From Oscillibacter ruminantium GH1 (GTDB lineage: Bacteria; Bacillota; Clostridia; Oscillospirales; Oscillospiraceae), in contig NZ_DF158898.1 of assembly GCF_000307265.1 (NCBI RefSeq), positions 466,569 to 530,568 on the forward strand: 64,000 bases of DNA, in the 5' to 3' direction. Shown one piece after another: positions 50,763-60,451 of this stretch (position 1 is the stretch's first letter; every line of letters begins with the position of its first letter). Both the position numbers and the translations under genes were made by a program. Below the pieces are notes generated by a model, which was not told the origin of the DNA, searched no databases, and saw only the letters and a list, made by a program, of their open reading frames with translations.

Positions 50763-51261
50763 GGCAACGCTTCGAATTGCCGGAACTGTGCAAGACTCCA
50801 TTGTAGACGGCCCGGGGCTTCGATTCACCGTTTTTGTGCAGGGCTGTTCCCATAGCTGCCCCGGCTGTCAGAATCCCCAGACCCACGATCCAAACGGCGG
50901 TTCAACCGTTTTCCTTGATGCACTGCTGTCACAGCTGGATGGCAACCCCCTCACGGACGGGCTGTCCCTCTCCGGCGGGGAGCCGATGGAACAGGCGGAA
51001 GGCTGTGTCCTTTTGGCCCGCGCTGCCCATCAGCGGGGACTGGACGTTTGGTGTTGGACGGGCTATCTCTTTGAATCGCTGCTTTTGGGTACCGCAGCGC
51101 AACAGTCGCTTTTACAAGAGATCGACGTACTTGTGGACGGACCGTTCCTGCTGGAACAGCGGTCGCTTGCCCTTCCTTGGCGGGGGAGCCGGAATCAGAG
51201 GATTATTGATGTGAAAAAGAGCCTTAAGATTCAAAAAACAGTTATTTACCAATCTTTGTAA
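50752..51261 (+). CDS. nrdG: Anaerobic ribonucleotide reductase activating protein
   Basis: A 169-residue radical-SAM enzyme. The 4Fe-4S motif is CSHSCPGC (CX3CX2C, about residues 29-36). VDGPGLRFTVFVQG precedes it and LSGGEPMEQ follows, binding SAM. It generates the glycyl radical on NrdD. The start lies inside the nrdD frame, so the two are translationally linked. Confidence 0.95.
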   Translation: MNTEATLRIAGTVQDSIVDGPGLRFTVFVQGCSHSCPGCQNPQTHDPNGGSTVFLDALLSQLDGNPLTDGLSLSGGEPMEQAEGCVLLARAAHQRGLDVWCWTGYLFESLLLGTAAQQSLLQEIDVLVDGPFLLEQRSLALPWRGSRNQRIIDVKKSLKIQKTVIYQSL

Positions 51262-51288
51262 GGCGAATCTACATTACACACTAGAACA

Positions 51289-51325
51289 AGCCACAGCGGC
51301 GAAATAGGCCGCTGTGGCTCGTATT
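51289..51325. terminator. Terminator between nrdG and the convergent UPF0210 operon
   Basis: AGCCACAGCGGC pairs with GCCGCTGTGGCT (12 bp) around a 7-base loop. Followed on the plus strand by CGTATTTAT. Confidence 0.65.
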
Positions 51326-51403
51326 TATCGATTCACGGATTCCTGCCCGATCTCACTCTTTCTATGCGCGCTACCCGGGCACAGCCGCACTTTTTGCGTC
51401 CTC

Positions 51404-52762
51404 TCAGTTTTTCAGGCTGTGAAGCGGCGCGGGGATGCGCCCGCCGCGGGCGATGAAGTCCGCGCTGGTCTCCATGTGGACCGGCATCACCGGCGCACTA
51501 CCCAACAGTCCGCCCATCTCGATGGTGTCGCCCACCTTCTTGCCGGGAGCGGGCAGCAGACGCACGGCGGTGGTCTTGCAGTTCACCATACCAATGGCGG
51601 CCTCGTCCGCAATAATGGCGGAAATTGTCTCCGCACTGGTATCGCCGGGCACAGCGATCATGTCAAGACCCACGGAACAAACGCAGGTCATGGCCTCCAG
51701 CTTGTCGATGGTCAGTGTCCCGGTCCGGGCGGCGGCAATCATACCCTCGTCCTCGCTGACGGGAATAAACGCACCGGAAAGACCGCCCACGGAGGATGAG
51801 GCCATCACGCCGCCCTTCTTTACCGCATCGTTTAAAAGGGCCAGCGCCGCCGTAGTGCCATGGGTTCCACAGACGGAAAGGCCCATTTCCTCCAGGATCC
51901 GGGCAACGGAGTCGCCAATGGCGGGAGTCGGCGCAAGGGAGAGATCCACAATGCCAAAAGGCGTGTCCAGACGGCGAGACGCCTCCTGAGCAACCAGCTG
52001 ACCCATGCGGGTCACCCGGAACGCGGTCTTTTTCACCGTCTCGGCTACAACGTCAAATGGCTGGCCCTTGACGGCCTTCAGCGCTTGGCACACGACACCG
52101 GGGCCGGAGACACCCACGTTGATGACCTTCTCCGCCTCGCCCACGCCGTGGAACGCGCCCGCCATAAAGGGGTTGTCCTCCACCGCGTTGCAAAATACCA
52201 CCAGCTTCGCGCAGCCAAGGCCGTCCTGCGCGGCGGTCTTCGCCGCCGTCTCCTTCACGATGCGGCCCATCAGAGCCACTGCGTCCATATTGATTCCCGC
52301 CTTGGTAGACCCCACGTTGACGGAAGAACAGACGAATTCCGTGGTAGCCAGTGCCTCCGGAATGGAGCGAATGAGAGTTTCATCTGCCTTTGTCATCCCT
52401 TTTTGCACCAATGCGGAATAGCCACCGATGAAATTAATGCCGCAGGTCTTTGCGGCCCGATCCATCGCAAGGGCAAAAGGGACATAGTCCTTCGTGTCAG
52501 AGGCCCCGGCTACGAGAGCCATCGGCGTGACGGAAATACGCTTGTGGACAATGGGGATTCCGAATTCCCGTTCGATGTCCTCCCCTGTTTTCACCAGCTT
52601 TTCCGCATATCTTGTGATTTTATCGTAAATCTTTTCACAGGCCCGCTTTGGGTCCGGATCGCAGCAACTGAGAAGTGAGATCCCCATGGTAATGGTGCGG
52701 ATGTCCAGATGCTGCTGGTCGATCATCTCAATTGTGGAGAGGATGTCTTTTTGATTCAACAT
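51404..52762 (-). CDS. UPF0210/DUF711 family protein (PFL-like fold)
   Basis: A 452-residue protein of the UPF0210 (PFL_4/DUF711) family. Recognisable parts are [31 protein letters not shown] at the start, [20 protein letters not shown], and [20 protein letters not shown] near the C-terminus. The fold is related to pyruvate formate-lyase but lacks the glycyl loop. The gene is nearly always paired with the small ACT protein gene, 12 bases upstream here. Function unknown, possibly tied to amino-acid sensing. ATG 52762 with AAGGGGG upstream. Confidence 0.85.
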   Translation of the reverse strand: MLNQKDILSTIEMIDQQHLDIRTITMGISLLSCCDPDPKRACEKIYDKITRYAEKLVKTGEDIEREFGIPIVHKRISVTPMALVAGASDTKDYVPFALAMDRAAKTCGINFIGGYSALVQKGMTKADETLIRSIPEALATTEFVCSSVNVGSTKAGINMDAVALMGRIVKETAAKTAAQDGLGCAKLVVFCNAVEDNPFMAGAFHGVGEAEKVINVGVSGPGVVCQALKAVKGQPFDVVAETVKKTAFRVTRMGQLVAQEASRRLDTPFGIVDLSLAPTPAIGDSVARILEEMGLSVCGTHGTTAALALLNDAVKKGGVMASSSVGGLSGAFIPVSEDEGMIAAARTGTLTIDKLEAMTCVCSVGLDMIAVPGDTSAETISAIIADEAAIGMVNCKTTAVRLLPAPGKKVGDTIEMGGLLGSAPVMPVHMETSADFIARGGRIPAPLHSLKN

Positions 52763-52774
52763 GGTCAAGCCCCC

Positions 52775-53044
52775 TTAAATGCGGTGCATGGCGTCGAAAA
52801 TTTCCTCCCGCTGGATGCGGATGGAGATGTCCAGTTTTTCGCCCAAAGCATTCAGGCTTGTGCCCAGCCCACCGATAGAAACGCCGCACTTACCGACGTC
52901 CACCGCCATGACCATGGTGAAATTCCCCTGCATAATGGTCTGCGTAATGTCCAGAATATTCACGTTGTTTTCGGCCAAAAGCGTGCAGACGCCGGCAATA
53001 ATGCCGACCTTATCCTCTCCAACCACCGTTACGATCGCGTTCAT
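52775..53044 (-). CDS. ACT domain protein (UPF0237)
   Basis: An 89-residue single ACT domain: NAIVTVVGEDKVGIIAGVCTLLAENNVNILDITQTIMQGNFTMVM. The pattern is that of a free-standing amino-acid-binding regulator (UPF0237). AAGGAGG precedes ATG 53044. Always found next to UPF0210, as here, so the two probably form a complex. Ligand unknown. Confidence 0.9.
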   Translation of the reverse strand: MNAIVTVVGEDKVGIIAGVCTLLAENNVNILDITQTIMQGNFTMVMAVDVGKCGVSIGGLGTSLNALGEKLDISIRIQREEIFDAMHRI

Positions 53045-53147
53045 AATTTCTTCCTCCTTGGTAATTTCACGGGTCAGCCCCGTGTCTTTTGTCTTTGAAA
53101 AAGGAAAGGGACGCCCTCTGGCTGTCCCTTTTCCCTCAGCGCATTTT

Positions 53148-53648
53148 TCAATATGGAATCGTCGCCATTGCCGCCACATCCGTGGGGTCCAAAAAAGGCC
53201 CGATCATCGGCGGTAAAAAGGTCAACACGATGTACAAAATTCCCATAGCTGCCACCAGCACCATCCACACGGAGCGGTCCCCTTTTGCAAGGACGCCCCG
53301 CTGGGCCAGCATCAGCGCGATGGCAGCGAGTACGACCCAAGCCACCAGATACGGACCAGGCCCCGGTTTCAACGCGGACAACGCCCAGAAAAGCAGCACG
53401 GCGGTTACCGGCGCCACCGTCAGCCAAGGCAGGCGGGACGAAAATTTTCCGCCGTCCCGCAGCGGAATGGCCGCAGCCAGCAATAGCGGCCAATACATCA
53501 GCTTGCTCAGCTCCCACGGACTCGCAAATTGCGGCATCAGCACCGCAAATACGGGGCTTTGCGTTGCGGCACGGAGCAGCAGCAAAAAGAGTCCCGCCAA
53601 CAGGACGACCAAAAAGCGGATCGAAAAATGTACAAAATGATTTTTCAT
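53148..53648 (-). CDS. Hypothetical five-helix membrane protein
   Basis: A 166-residue protein with about five hydrophobic segments (roughly residues 8-27, 52-63, 75-90, 99-115 and 128-150). The loops are short and no motif is recognisable. It lies between lysC and the ACT/UPF0210 pair on the same strand, so is likely part of the amino-acid operon; a transport role is possible but not shown. ATG 53648 follows GGAGGTGAG. Confidence 0.65.
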   Translation of the reverse strand: MKNHFVHFSIRFLVVLLAGLFLLLLRAATQSPVFAVLMPQFASPWELSKLMYWPLLLAAAIPLRDGGKFSSRLPWLTVAPVTAVLLFWALSALKPGPGPYLVAWVVLAAIALMLAQRGVLAKGDRSVWMVLVAAMGILYIVLTFLPPMIGPFLDPTDVAAMATIPY

Positions 53649-53730
53649 TGGACGACTCACCTCCCTGCGACTCTATGCTCCGGGAGACAGGAACAGAACC
53701 GGTCAAGTCTCCTGTTCCGCTGTCCAAAAA

Positions 53731-54942
53731 TCAGGTTTCGTCGAAAAATTTTCCGTGAATCGCGCGGACAGCCCGATCCACTTCAGACTCGTCCAGCAGG
53801 ACGGAGACGCGAATCTCAGAGGTATTGATCATCTGAATGTTGATGCCTGCATCATACAGCGCCTCAAACATCTTGGCGGCCACGCCGCAGTTGCTCATCA
53901 GGCCCATGCCCACGATGGAAACCTTGCCAATCCGTTCATCGGTTGCGATATGGTCAAACTTCAGCGCCTGCTTGTGCTCTTCCAGCAGCTCCACGGACTG
54001 CTCCACGTCCTTTTTGTGGACGGTAAAGGTGATATCCTTGGTGTCCTCACGGCCAATAGACTGCAAAATCACATCCACGTTGATATTGCTCTTGCTCAAC
54101 AGATCAAAGACCTGAAACGCCACACCGGGATTGTGCTGCAGGCCCACCAGAGCGATCCGGGCGATGCTGGTATCCTTTGCCACCCCTGCGATATTCGTCT
54201 TTTCCACCTTTGTGACCTCCTTCACTGTCGTGCCGGGCTTATCCTCCAAGCTGGACACGACTTCCAAATTGACATGAAATTTCTTCGCCAGTTCCACGCT
54301 GCGGTTGTGAAGCACCTGCGCACCCTGACTTGCCAGCTCCAACATTTCGTCATAGGTAATCTCGGAAATCTTTCTAGCGTTTGGAACAATGCGGGGATCC
54401 GTGGTATAGACACCGTCCACATCCGTAAAGATTTGGCACAACTCCGCGTGGAACGTGGCCGCCAGCGCCACAGCGCTGGTATCCGAACCGCCCCGGCCAA
54501 GAGTCGTGATATTTCCGGCGCGGTCCAATCCCTGAAAGCCCGCCACCAGAACGATGCGGTGCTGATCCAGCTCAGACTGAATTCGCTCCGAATCAATTCG
54601 CTTAATGCGGGCATCGCTGTACACAGATGAGGTCTGCACCCCCGCCTGCCATCCCGCCAGAGACACGCAGCGAAGATCCCGGCGCTCCAACTCCATGGCG
54701 CAGAGGGAAATGGAAATCTGTTCACCTGTGGAGATGAGCATGTCCATCTCCCGACGTGAGGCGCGTGGGTTGATCTCCTGCGCCTTTGCAATCAAATCGT
54801 CGGTAGTGTCGCCCTGTGCGGACAACACCACAATCACGTCGTTCCCCGCCTTATAGGTCTTTTCGATAATACTGGCTACATGGCGGATACGCTCGGCATT
54901 CCTCACCGAGCTGCCGCCAAATTTCTGCACGATCAAACTCAT
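53731..54942 (-). CDS. lysC: Aspartate kinase
   Basis: A 403-residue aspartokinase. The catalytic start is SLIVQKFGGSSVRNAERI; TLGRGGSDTSAVALAA binds the nucleotide; two ACT domains make up the C-terminus (about residues 260-400, including FQVFDLLSKSNINVDVILQS and MFEALYDAGINIQMINTSEIR). It phosphorylates aspartate, the first step toward Lys, Thr and Met, and its ACT domains give feedback control. Located directly after hom. Confidence 0.94.
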   Translation of the reverse strand: MSLIVQKFGGSSVRNAERIRHVASIIEKTYKAGNDVIVVLSAQGDTTDDLIAKAQEINPRASRREMDMLISTGEQISISLCAMELERRDLRCVSLAGWQAGVQTSSVYSDARIKRIDSERIQSELDQHRIVLVAGFQGLDRAGNITTLGRGGSDTSAVALAATFHAELCQIFTDVDGVYTTDPRIVPNARKISEITYDEMLELASQGAQVLHNRSVELAKKFHVNLEVVSSLEDKPGTTVKEVTKVEKTNIAGVAKDTSIARIALVGLQHNPGVAFQVFDLLSKSNINVDVILQSIGREDTKDITFTVHKKDVEQSVELLEEHKQALKFDHIATDERIGKVSIVGMGLMSNCGVAAKMFEALYDAGINIQMINTSEIRVSVLLDESEVDRAVRAIHGKFFDET

Positions 54943-54988
54943 TGGTTTACCCTTTCTTCTTTGGATATCTGGATTCGCGGTTCCGCTC

Positions 54989-56182
54989 TCAGCCAAGGAC
55001 CCGCAGACAGGACAACACATTCAGGCTCTTGGACTGCTCCAGCGCTTCCCGCCCGGTGATGCAGTCCGTCAAAAAGCCCGTCTCGCCATCCTCGCTGAGA
55101 ACCTCCACCTTGCCAAAAGCCATGGCTGCATCTGTCAAGCTGCCCTCGATGCGGAAGTAGAAGCGCATGGAAATCTCCGCCGGATCGACAAAACCGCTGG
55201 AATCGGCACTCCATCCGATTCCCTCCTGCCGGGGACTGCGGCGCAGAACCTCAAGAACGTCGGACACGCAGGCCGACGCCGTGGGCAGCTCGCCCGCGCC
55301 CTTACCGTAAAACATGACCTCGCCCACGGCGTTCCCCTTGACAACCACAGCGTTGAACACATCCTCCACATTGGCGAGAGGATGCTCTTCAGGCACCAGA
55401 TGAGGCGCGACATAAGCGGTCCGTCCTCCGCCCGGCAGGCGCAGGCACCGGCCCAGCAGCTTGATGCGGTAACCCGCCCGCTGCGCCACTTTCACATCCC
55501 GCAAAGACAGCTTTGCAATGCCTTCCATGGGGACATCCTCCGGCCGCACCTGCGCGCCGAAGGCCAAATCCGCCAGAATACAAATTTTGCGCCCGGCGTC
55601 AATCCCCTGCACATCGGCAGTGGGGTCCGCCTCGGCATACCCCTTTGCCTGCGCCTCCCGCAGCGCGTCTGAAAAGAAAGCGCCGGTGCGAACCATGCGG
55701 GTAAGAATGTAATTCGTTGTGCCGTTCAAAATACCGTAAATCTCATCCACCCGGTTGGCGCACAGGCACTCTGTCAGCGGATGCAGCACGGGAATGCCGC
55801 CGCCCACGCTGGCCTCAAAGAGATAGTTTACGTTTTTCTTCCGGGCCAATTCCAAAAGCTCACAGCCCTTTTCGGCCACCAATTGCTTGTTGGCGGTGAC
55901 AACATGCTTCCCCGCCTCCAGCGTCCGTTTTGTATACGTATAGGCCGCATCCACGCCGCCAATTGCCTCCACCACAACGCGGATTTCATTATCCTGCTCA
56001 ATACGGCTAAAATCGTCGATCATCAACTGACGATAGGGGCCGTCCTTAAAATGGCGGACCAGAATGGACTTCACGGTCAGCGGTTCCCCCAGCTTTTTTT
56101 CGATCTGCCGGGCGTTTTCCGCCACCACCTTGGCGACGCCGGTCCCCACCGTGCCAAGGCCCAAAATTGCAATTTTACTCAT
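54989..56182 (-). CDS. hom: Homoserine dehydrogenase
   Basis: A 397-residue enzyme. NAD(P) motif AILGLGTVGTGVAKV, the catalytic GILNGTTNYILTRM region with the conserved Lys/Asp downstream (AQAKGYAEADPTADVQGIDAGRK), and a C-terminal ACT part (SMRFYFRIEG, SLTDAAMAF). It reduces aspartate semialdehyde to homoserine. Followed by lysC 46 bases downstream, and preceded by an ACT gene. Confidence 0.94.
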   Translation of the reverse strand: MSKIAILGLGTVGTGVAKVVAENARQIEKKLGEPLTVKSILVRHFKDGPYRQLMIDDFSRIEQDNEIRVVVEAIGGVDAAYTYTKRTLEAGKHVVTANKQLVAEKGCELLELARKKNVNYLFEASVGGGIPVLHPLTECLCANRVDEIYGILNGTTNYILTRMVRTGAFFSDALREAQAKGYAEADPTADVQGIDAGRKICILADLAFGAQVRPEDVPMEGIAKLSLRDVKVAQRAGYRIKLLGRCLRLPGGGRTAYVAPHLVPEEHPLANVEDVFNAVVVKGNAVGEVMFYGKGAGELPTASACVSDVLEVLRRSPRQEGIGWSADSSGFVDPAEISMRFYFRIEGSLTDAAMAFGKVEVLSEDGETGFLTDCITGREALEQSKSLNVLSCLRVLG

Positions 56183-56208
56183 GGGTTAATCCTTTCGCGT
56201 TTATTGCC

Positions 56209-56649
56209 TCAGCCGGCCAAAATCTCAAAGCGCACCACACCGTTGACTCTGGAGACTTGCTCCAAAAATGCCTCCAGCGTCATCTCCATGTCAGAAGTCT
56301 CCGCCGACACTGTGACCGCGGCGCAGCCGTTGGTGGGGATGCTCTGATTAATGGTAAGGATATTGGCTCCCGCATCCGCGAAATCGGACAGTACGCTGCT
56401 CAGAACGCCGGGTGCGTCCTTCAGCATCCCATAAAATGTGATGATGTGCTCCGCCTTCATGTCGTTGAAAGGCTGCACGGAGTCCTTATACTTGTAAAAT
56501 GCGCTGCGGCTGATTCCCGCCATGCGGGTGGCCGCCCCCACTGTCGCCGCTTCGCCGGTTTGCATCATGCGTTTGGCCTCTGCTACCTTGACAAAAATTT
56601 CCGGCAGAGCGTCCGCCGCCACAATATAGTACTTAATCTCTCTGCTCAT
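56209..56649 (-). CDS. ACT domain protein (UPF0735/PheB-like)
   Basis: A 146-residue protein with a helical N-terminal part, ending GAATRMAGISRSAFYKYKDSV that resembles a helix-turn-helix, and a C-terminal ACT domain (about residues 75-145, ITFYGMLKDAPGVLSSVLSDFADAGANILTINQS). This layout is the UPF0735/PheB type often found upstream of hom. It may sense an amino acid and act on the following genes; function not proven. First gene of the aspartate-family operon. Confidence 0.85.
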   Translation of the reverse strand: MSREIKYYIVAADALPEIFVKVAEAKRMMQTGEAATVGAATRMAGISRSAFYKYKDSVQPFNDMKAEHIITFYGMLKDAPGVLSSVLSDFADAGANILTINQSIPTNGCAAVTVSAETSDMEMTLEAFLEQVSRVNGVVRFEILAG

Positions 56650-56817
56650 TCCGTCCACATCCCATGGTCATTTGTCTTTGCATCTCGTTCAGTGTACCAT
56701 AGAAACCGACAGGTTGCAATAAAAAAAATCCAGAATTTTTCCGTCTGACAGGAAATATTTTGGGTGAAATGTCCATAAATCGCGGGCGCTTTCAAATTTG
56801 TTCGGTTGCGGACAGAA

Positions 56818-56847
56818 AAAACCGCCGCACTGCTGTGCGGCGGTTTT
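56818..56847. terminator. Bidirectional terminator near the pbp gene
   Basis: ACCGCCGCAC-TGCT-GTGCGGCGGT, with A-run before and T-run after, so it can end the PBP transcript on the minus strand. Confidence 0.8.
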
Positions 56848-56858
56848 GATTAAATTGC

Positions 56859-59528
56859 TCAGGTCCCGGTATCCCATACCGTATTCCACCAGTCCTCTGA
56901 GTTGGTAATTGGGGGAGTCTCCGGTTCCGTCGGCGTGGTGGGCGTAGGCGGTGTTGTGGTTTCTCCGCCGGTATTGCCGTTTCCGCCTCCTGTGTTGCCG
57001 GAATTCCCGGAGCCTCCATAGCCGTCGTTGGGATCGCTGACGGGCGGGTTCGTCGTTGCACCGGAGTCTCCCTCTCCGGGATGGACAGCATCGCCGCCCG
57101 TTTCGGGAGGCAGCGCCGAGCCGTCCGTATGGACTGGGCAAGGCGGCAGCTGTACCGTGCCGTCCTCCAAAAGTTTCCTGAAGGAGCCAATCAGATAAGC
57201 GTTGTCATTGGCTACAATATTGGGGCCGTAATCCGTGCGGGTGTAGTCCAGAAGTCCCACCTGCTTCACGCTGGCTGAGGGGCAGAACTCTGTTGCCAGA
57301 CACTTGCCGTCGGTACAGTAGTCATAGAACTTATGCAGATTGCAGCTCTCCACAGGCGCAGTTCCAGCCGCCACAGTGACCTCACGCACGCGGCTCCCTC
57401 GCAGATCGGCAGCGCAGGCGTCTGTCGCCAAAAGGCCGCTGTCCGCGCAGACCGACACTGTGACAAGGCCGCTGGAGGGCTTGGCAAAGGATTTGTTCTC
57501 CTGCTCATCCGCAATCTTTTGCATGACCTTCTTCCACATGGAGGCGGCGGGGTTGCCGGAATAACTGATGCGCTCGTTGTTGTCATAGCCGCACCAAACC
57601 GCCGCGCAGTAATAGGGGGTGTAGCCCACAAAATAGCGGTCATAGTTATCGCTGGTAGTACCGGTCTTGCCAGCACTGGCCATGCCGGATAGCTTGTACC
57701 GCGACGCGGTGCCGCCGTTCATAACGCCCTGCAAAAGTTCGTTCATAAAATACGCGGTAGTTTCTTTCACAGCAACGTGGGTGTCCGTCTCATTATCCAA
57801 GATCGTGTTTCCGTCGGCGTCCTCCACCTTGGTATAGAGACGGGGAGAGTTATAAACGCCGCCGTTGGGGAACACGGCAAAGGCCGCGGCCATCTCCTCA
57901 GTAGAAACGCCGTTGGTCAATCCGCCCAGACCCATAGATGCAGTGTTAATATCGTCGGCCACCAAGTCAAGATTCATTTTCTCTGTGGCAAATGCAAAGG
58001 AATTGGAAACGCCCAGCTTTTCAACGGTCTGCACCGCCACCGTGTTGACCGAGTTGGCAACGCCGCTTGCCAGCGTTGTCCAGCCCTTGTATCCCACAGG
58101 CGAGTTCTTGGGCCATGGCTTGTCGTTCAGCAGCCGGACAGGATAATCGTCAAAGGTGGAAGCCATGGTGATGACCCCCGCATCCAGCGCCGGGGAATAA
58201 ACCGTGACCGGTTTGATGGCGGAACCGCACTGGCGGCTGCCGGTGGCGTAGTTCCAGCCCAGATTCCGGTCCTTCACACCCACCTTGCCCACCATGGCAA
58301 CCACGTTGCCGGTGGAGGGGTCCACGATGGTAATGCCGGACTGAAGCTGCTGACCGCTGGAAGAGGTCACATCCAGATTGGACCGATCCTCGTATACGGA
58401 CTCTGCAATTTCCTGAATATGTGGGTCCACAGTGGAATAGATCGTATAGCCCCCGTTGTATAGCTTGATTCGCGCCTCTTTCGCTGTGATGCCCAATTCC
58501 TTGGCGAGATCATTGGAGACGTCCAGAATCACCTGATCCACGAAATAAGAATTGACACCGGTGACGGCGCCGCTGCTCTTTTTGGCGCTGTCAGCGGCCA
58601 CCAGCTCCTGTGCAGAGACGGAACCATCGGTAAATTGCAGAGTCTCGGACACGGCCTCATCATAGGTACTTTCGTCGATCAAGCCCTGATCCTTCATCTC
58701 ACGCAGAATGTTTTCCTGCCGGCTCTTGTTCATCTCCCGCGCGGTCTTTTTCGCTCCGGTATCCTTGTCTGTAATGACGACGGTTGACATCGGCCCGTAC
58801 AGCGAGGGGTTGTTGGTAATGGCGATGATGCTGGCGCACTCCGCCACCGACAGATCTTTGACATCCTTGCCGAAATAGAACTGAGCGGCGGTCTGAACGC
58901 CATAGCATGTCTGGCCCAGATAGATCGTGTTGAGATAAAGCTCCAGAATTTCCTCCTTGGAATACTTCTTCTCAAACTCCAGCGCCCGGAAAATCTCCCG
59001 GACTTTGCGGTTTACCGTGCCGTCGTTGTCACCGGTCATGTTCTTAAGCAGCTGCTGGGTGATGGTGGACCCGCCATAGGTACTGCTGGTGTGTAGGAAG
59101 AGATTCGCCGTCGCGCCGGCAGTCCGCTTCCAGTCCACGCCGTGGTGCTTAAAGAAGCGCTGGTCCTCAATGGCCACCGCCGCCTTCCACATGGCCTCCG
59201 GGATCTGGTCATAGTCCACCCAAATACGGTTTTCTTCGCCGTAGATGGTTTGGAGCTCGTCCCATTTTCCCGTGTTTTTGTCCTCGTACATGATGATGGA
59301 ACTGAGATTCATGGTGTAATCGTCCGCGTTGACGTCCAGCGTCGGAGTCAGCGTCGTCTTCACATAATACATGAAAATGCCGCCGATCATGATGCCGGAT
59401 AAAATTCCAATCAGAAGCACCGTCCGAACCACAAACCAAACTGTACTTGCGGGATGACTCTTGGTGCTCTGACGGCGTCGGTGTTCATGGGGCTGAGGCG
59501 TTTGTTCGTGTCTTCCATGCTGTTCCAA
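56859..59528 (-). CDS. Class A penicillin-binding protein (bifunctional transglycosylase/transpeptidase)
   Basis: An 889-residue PBP1A-like enzyme. Short cytoplasmic tail and one anchor helix (about residues 27-52), then the GT51 glycosyltransferase (EDQRFFKHHGVDWKR, GGSTITQQLLKNM, RKVREIFRALEFEKKYSKEEILELYLN). The transpeptidase domain has active Ser in GSAIKPVTVY (about 438), SVN (about 492) and KTGT (about 621). A C-terminal tail rich in Pro, Gly, Asn and Thr (about 800-889) is of low complexity. It polymerises and cross-links peptidoglycan. Translation starts at TTG after AAGGAGG. Confidence 0.92.
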   Translation of the reverse strand: MEQHGRHEQTPQPHEHRRRQSTKSHPASTVWFVVRTVLLIGILSGIMIGGIFMYYVKTTLTPTLDVNADDYTMNLSSIIMYEDKNTGKWDELQTIYGEENRIWVDYDQIPEAMWKAAVAIEDQRFFKHHGVDWKRTAGATANLFLHTSSTYGGSTITQQLLKNMTGDNDGTVNRKVREIFRALEFEKKYSKEEILELYLNTIYLGQTCYGVQTAAQFYFGKDVKDLSVAECASIIAITNNPSLYGPMSTVVITDKDTGAKKTAREMNKSRQENILREMKDQGLIDESTYDEAVSETLQFTDGSVSAQELVAADSAKKSSGAVTGVNSYFVDQVILDVSNDLAKELGITAKEARIKLYNGGYTIYSTVDPHIQEIAESVYEDRSNLDVTSSSGQQLQSGITIVDPSTGNVVAMVGKVGVKDRNLGWNYATGSRQCGSAIKPVTVYSPALDAGVITMASTFDDYPVRLLNDKPWPKNSPVGYKGWTTLASGVANSVNTVAVQTVEKLGVSNSFAFATEKMNLDLVADDINTASMGLGGLTNGVSTEEMAAAFAVFPNGGVYNSPRLYTKVEDADGNTILDNETDTHVAVKETTAYFMNELLQGVMNGGTASRYKLSGMASAGKTGTTSDNYDRYFVGYTPYYCAAVWCGYDNNERISYSGNPAASMWKKVMQKIADEQENKSFAKPSSGLVTVSVCADSGLLATDACAADLRGSRVREVTVAAGTAPVESCNLHKFYDYCTDGKCLATEFCPSASVKQVGLLDYTRTDYGPNIVANDNAYLIGSFRKLLEDGTVQLPPCPVHTDGSALPPETGGDAVHPGEGDSGATTNPPVSDPNDGYGGSGNSGNTGGGNGNTGGETTTPPTPTTPTEPETPPITNSEDWWNTVWDTGT

Positions 59529-59564
59529 TGCAGGGCACCTCCTTTTTCCAAAAATTTGGGGCTT

Positions 59565-59596
59565 CAGTTATCCCGCCTCCCACAGCGGGATAACTG
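59565..59596. other. Perfect 12-bp hairpin upstream of the PBP gene
   Basis: CAGTTATCCCGC and GCGGGATAACTG with an 8-base loop lie in the leader of the PBP gene, 37 bases before its start. May be a regulatory or terminating stem. Confidence 0.5.
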
Positions 59597-59758
59597 CACA
59601 TAATGCACCATAGTATCTTTTATTTTACCATTCATGTCAACACCTAAATTGTCGCTTTTCTTTCGTAAAAAGTTCCTGAAATTTTAAATATTCTAAAGAA
59701 TTTCAAAAATTATCAATTTCTAAATTTTGATTTTCCATGATTTCCATGCCTTCCGCGC

Positions 59759-59787
59759 TTGCATTTCCCGGTTGAAGCGGGTACAAT
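59759..59787 (+). promoter_or_regulatory. Promoter of the DUF1292 gene
   Basis: TTGCAT (59759-59764), 17-base spacer, TACAAT (59782-59787), about 35 bases before the ATG. Confidence 0.65.
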
Positions 59788-59822
59788 ATAGCCAAAGCAA
59801 TTGACAGTAAGGAGGCGTTCCC

Positions 59823-60119
59823 ATGAGTGAGGATCTCGGCCCCACATTCGTCACGATCACCGACGAGAATGGCAACGACATTGAATTGGAATTCGTGGAC
59901 GCATTGGAGCACAACGGTCAGAAGTACATGGCTTTCTTCCCCGCTGAAACGGAGGACTCCGACGAAGAGGACCCGGACACCGGGCTGGTGATTTTGAAAG
60001 CCGTGACAGACGGCGGCGAAGAGCTTCTCTCCACGTTGGATTCCGACGAGGAGCTGGACGCGGTATACGACCTGTTTATGGAAGCGCTGTTTGAAGACGA
60101 GGAAGACGAAACCACCTGA
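59823..60119 (+). CDS. DUF1292 (UPF0473-like) acidic protein
   Basis: A 98-residue very acidic protein: FVTITDENGNDIELEFVDALEHNGQKYMAFFP is the DUF1292 core, followed by an Asp/Glu-rich stretch. Related proteins are encoded near yrrK or alaS in Firmicutes and have unknown function. GGAGG precedes the ATG. It stands alone here and is followed by the 6S-like RNA region. Confidence 0.85.
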   Translation: MSEDLGPTFVTITDENGNDIELEFVDALEHNGQKYMAFFPAETEDSDEEDPDTGLVILKAVTDGGEELLSTLDSDEELDAVYDLFMEALFEDEEDETT

Positions 60120-60146
60120 TAAATTCCCTGTTGCAGTAAATTTGAC

Positions 60147-60345
60147 GACCCTGCGCGGTGCGTGATAGACCTTTTTTTAACCCACATTTCGTTATACGGG
60201 ATGCCGCGTCAATGCGTGGTTTGCAGGCCTCCCAGCTGCTGTTTGCGGCTGGAAGTTGGAAGCAATAAAGCGTGTTGTAGGCAACCCACCTGTCCGTAAA
60301 GGTGCAGGTTATAACGGGGTCTACACGGCCGGGTGGGGCCTTTTT
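60147..60345 (+). ncRNA. ssrS: Structured RNA, probably 6S RNA
   Basis: A roughly 200-base region with no frame that can close on itself. The 5' end (GCGTGATAGACC) pairs with the 3' end (GGTCTACACGGC), and more imperfect pairs extend both ways, giving a long bulged helix. An apical hairpin, CCAGC/GCTGG, lies near 60230-60253. CCACCTG and CAGGT form another short stem near the 3' side, and a TTTTTG run ends it. This is the architecture of 6S RNA, which binds sigma-A RNA polymerase. Identity not confirmed by alignment; another structured RNA is possible. Confidence 0.5.
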
Positions 60346-60451
60346 GTTTCAAACTACAAATCATCCCTCCCTTGAAGGGGGCGGAGGATTCGTGAGGGAG
60401 TCCAGTTTCCTTTGCAATCGCGCCGCCGACAGGCGGCACCGGTAGTTGCAT
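60346..60451. other. Structured intergenic segment
   Basis: Contains GCCGCC-GACA-GGCGGC (60422-60437) and a C/G-rich inverted stretch (CTCCC near 60368 and GGGAG near 60396). It might be a second small RNA ending at the terminator at 60452. Confidence 0.3.
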
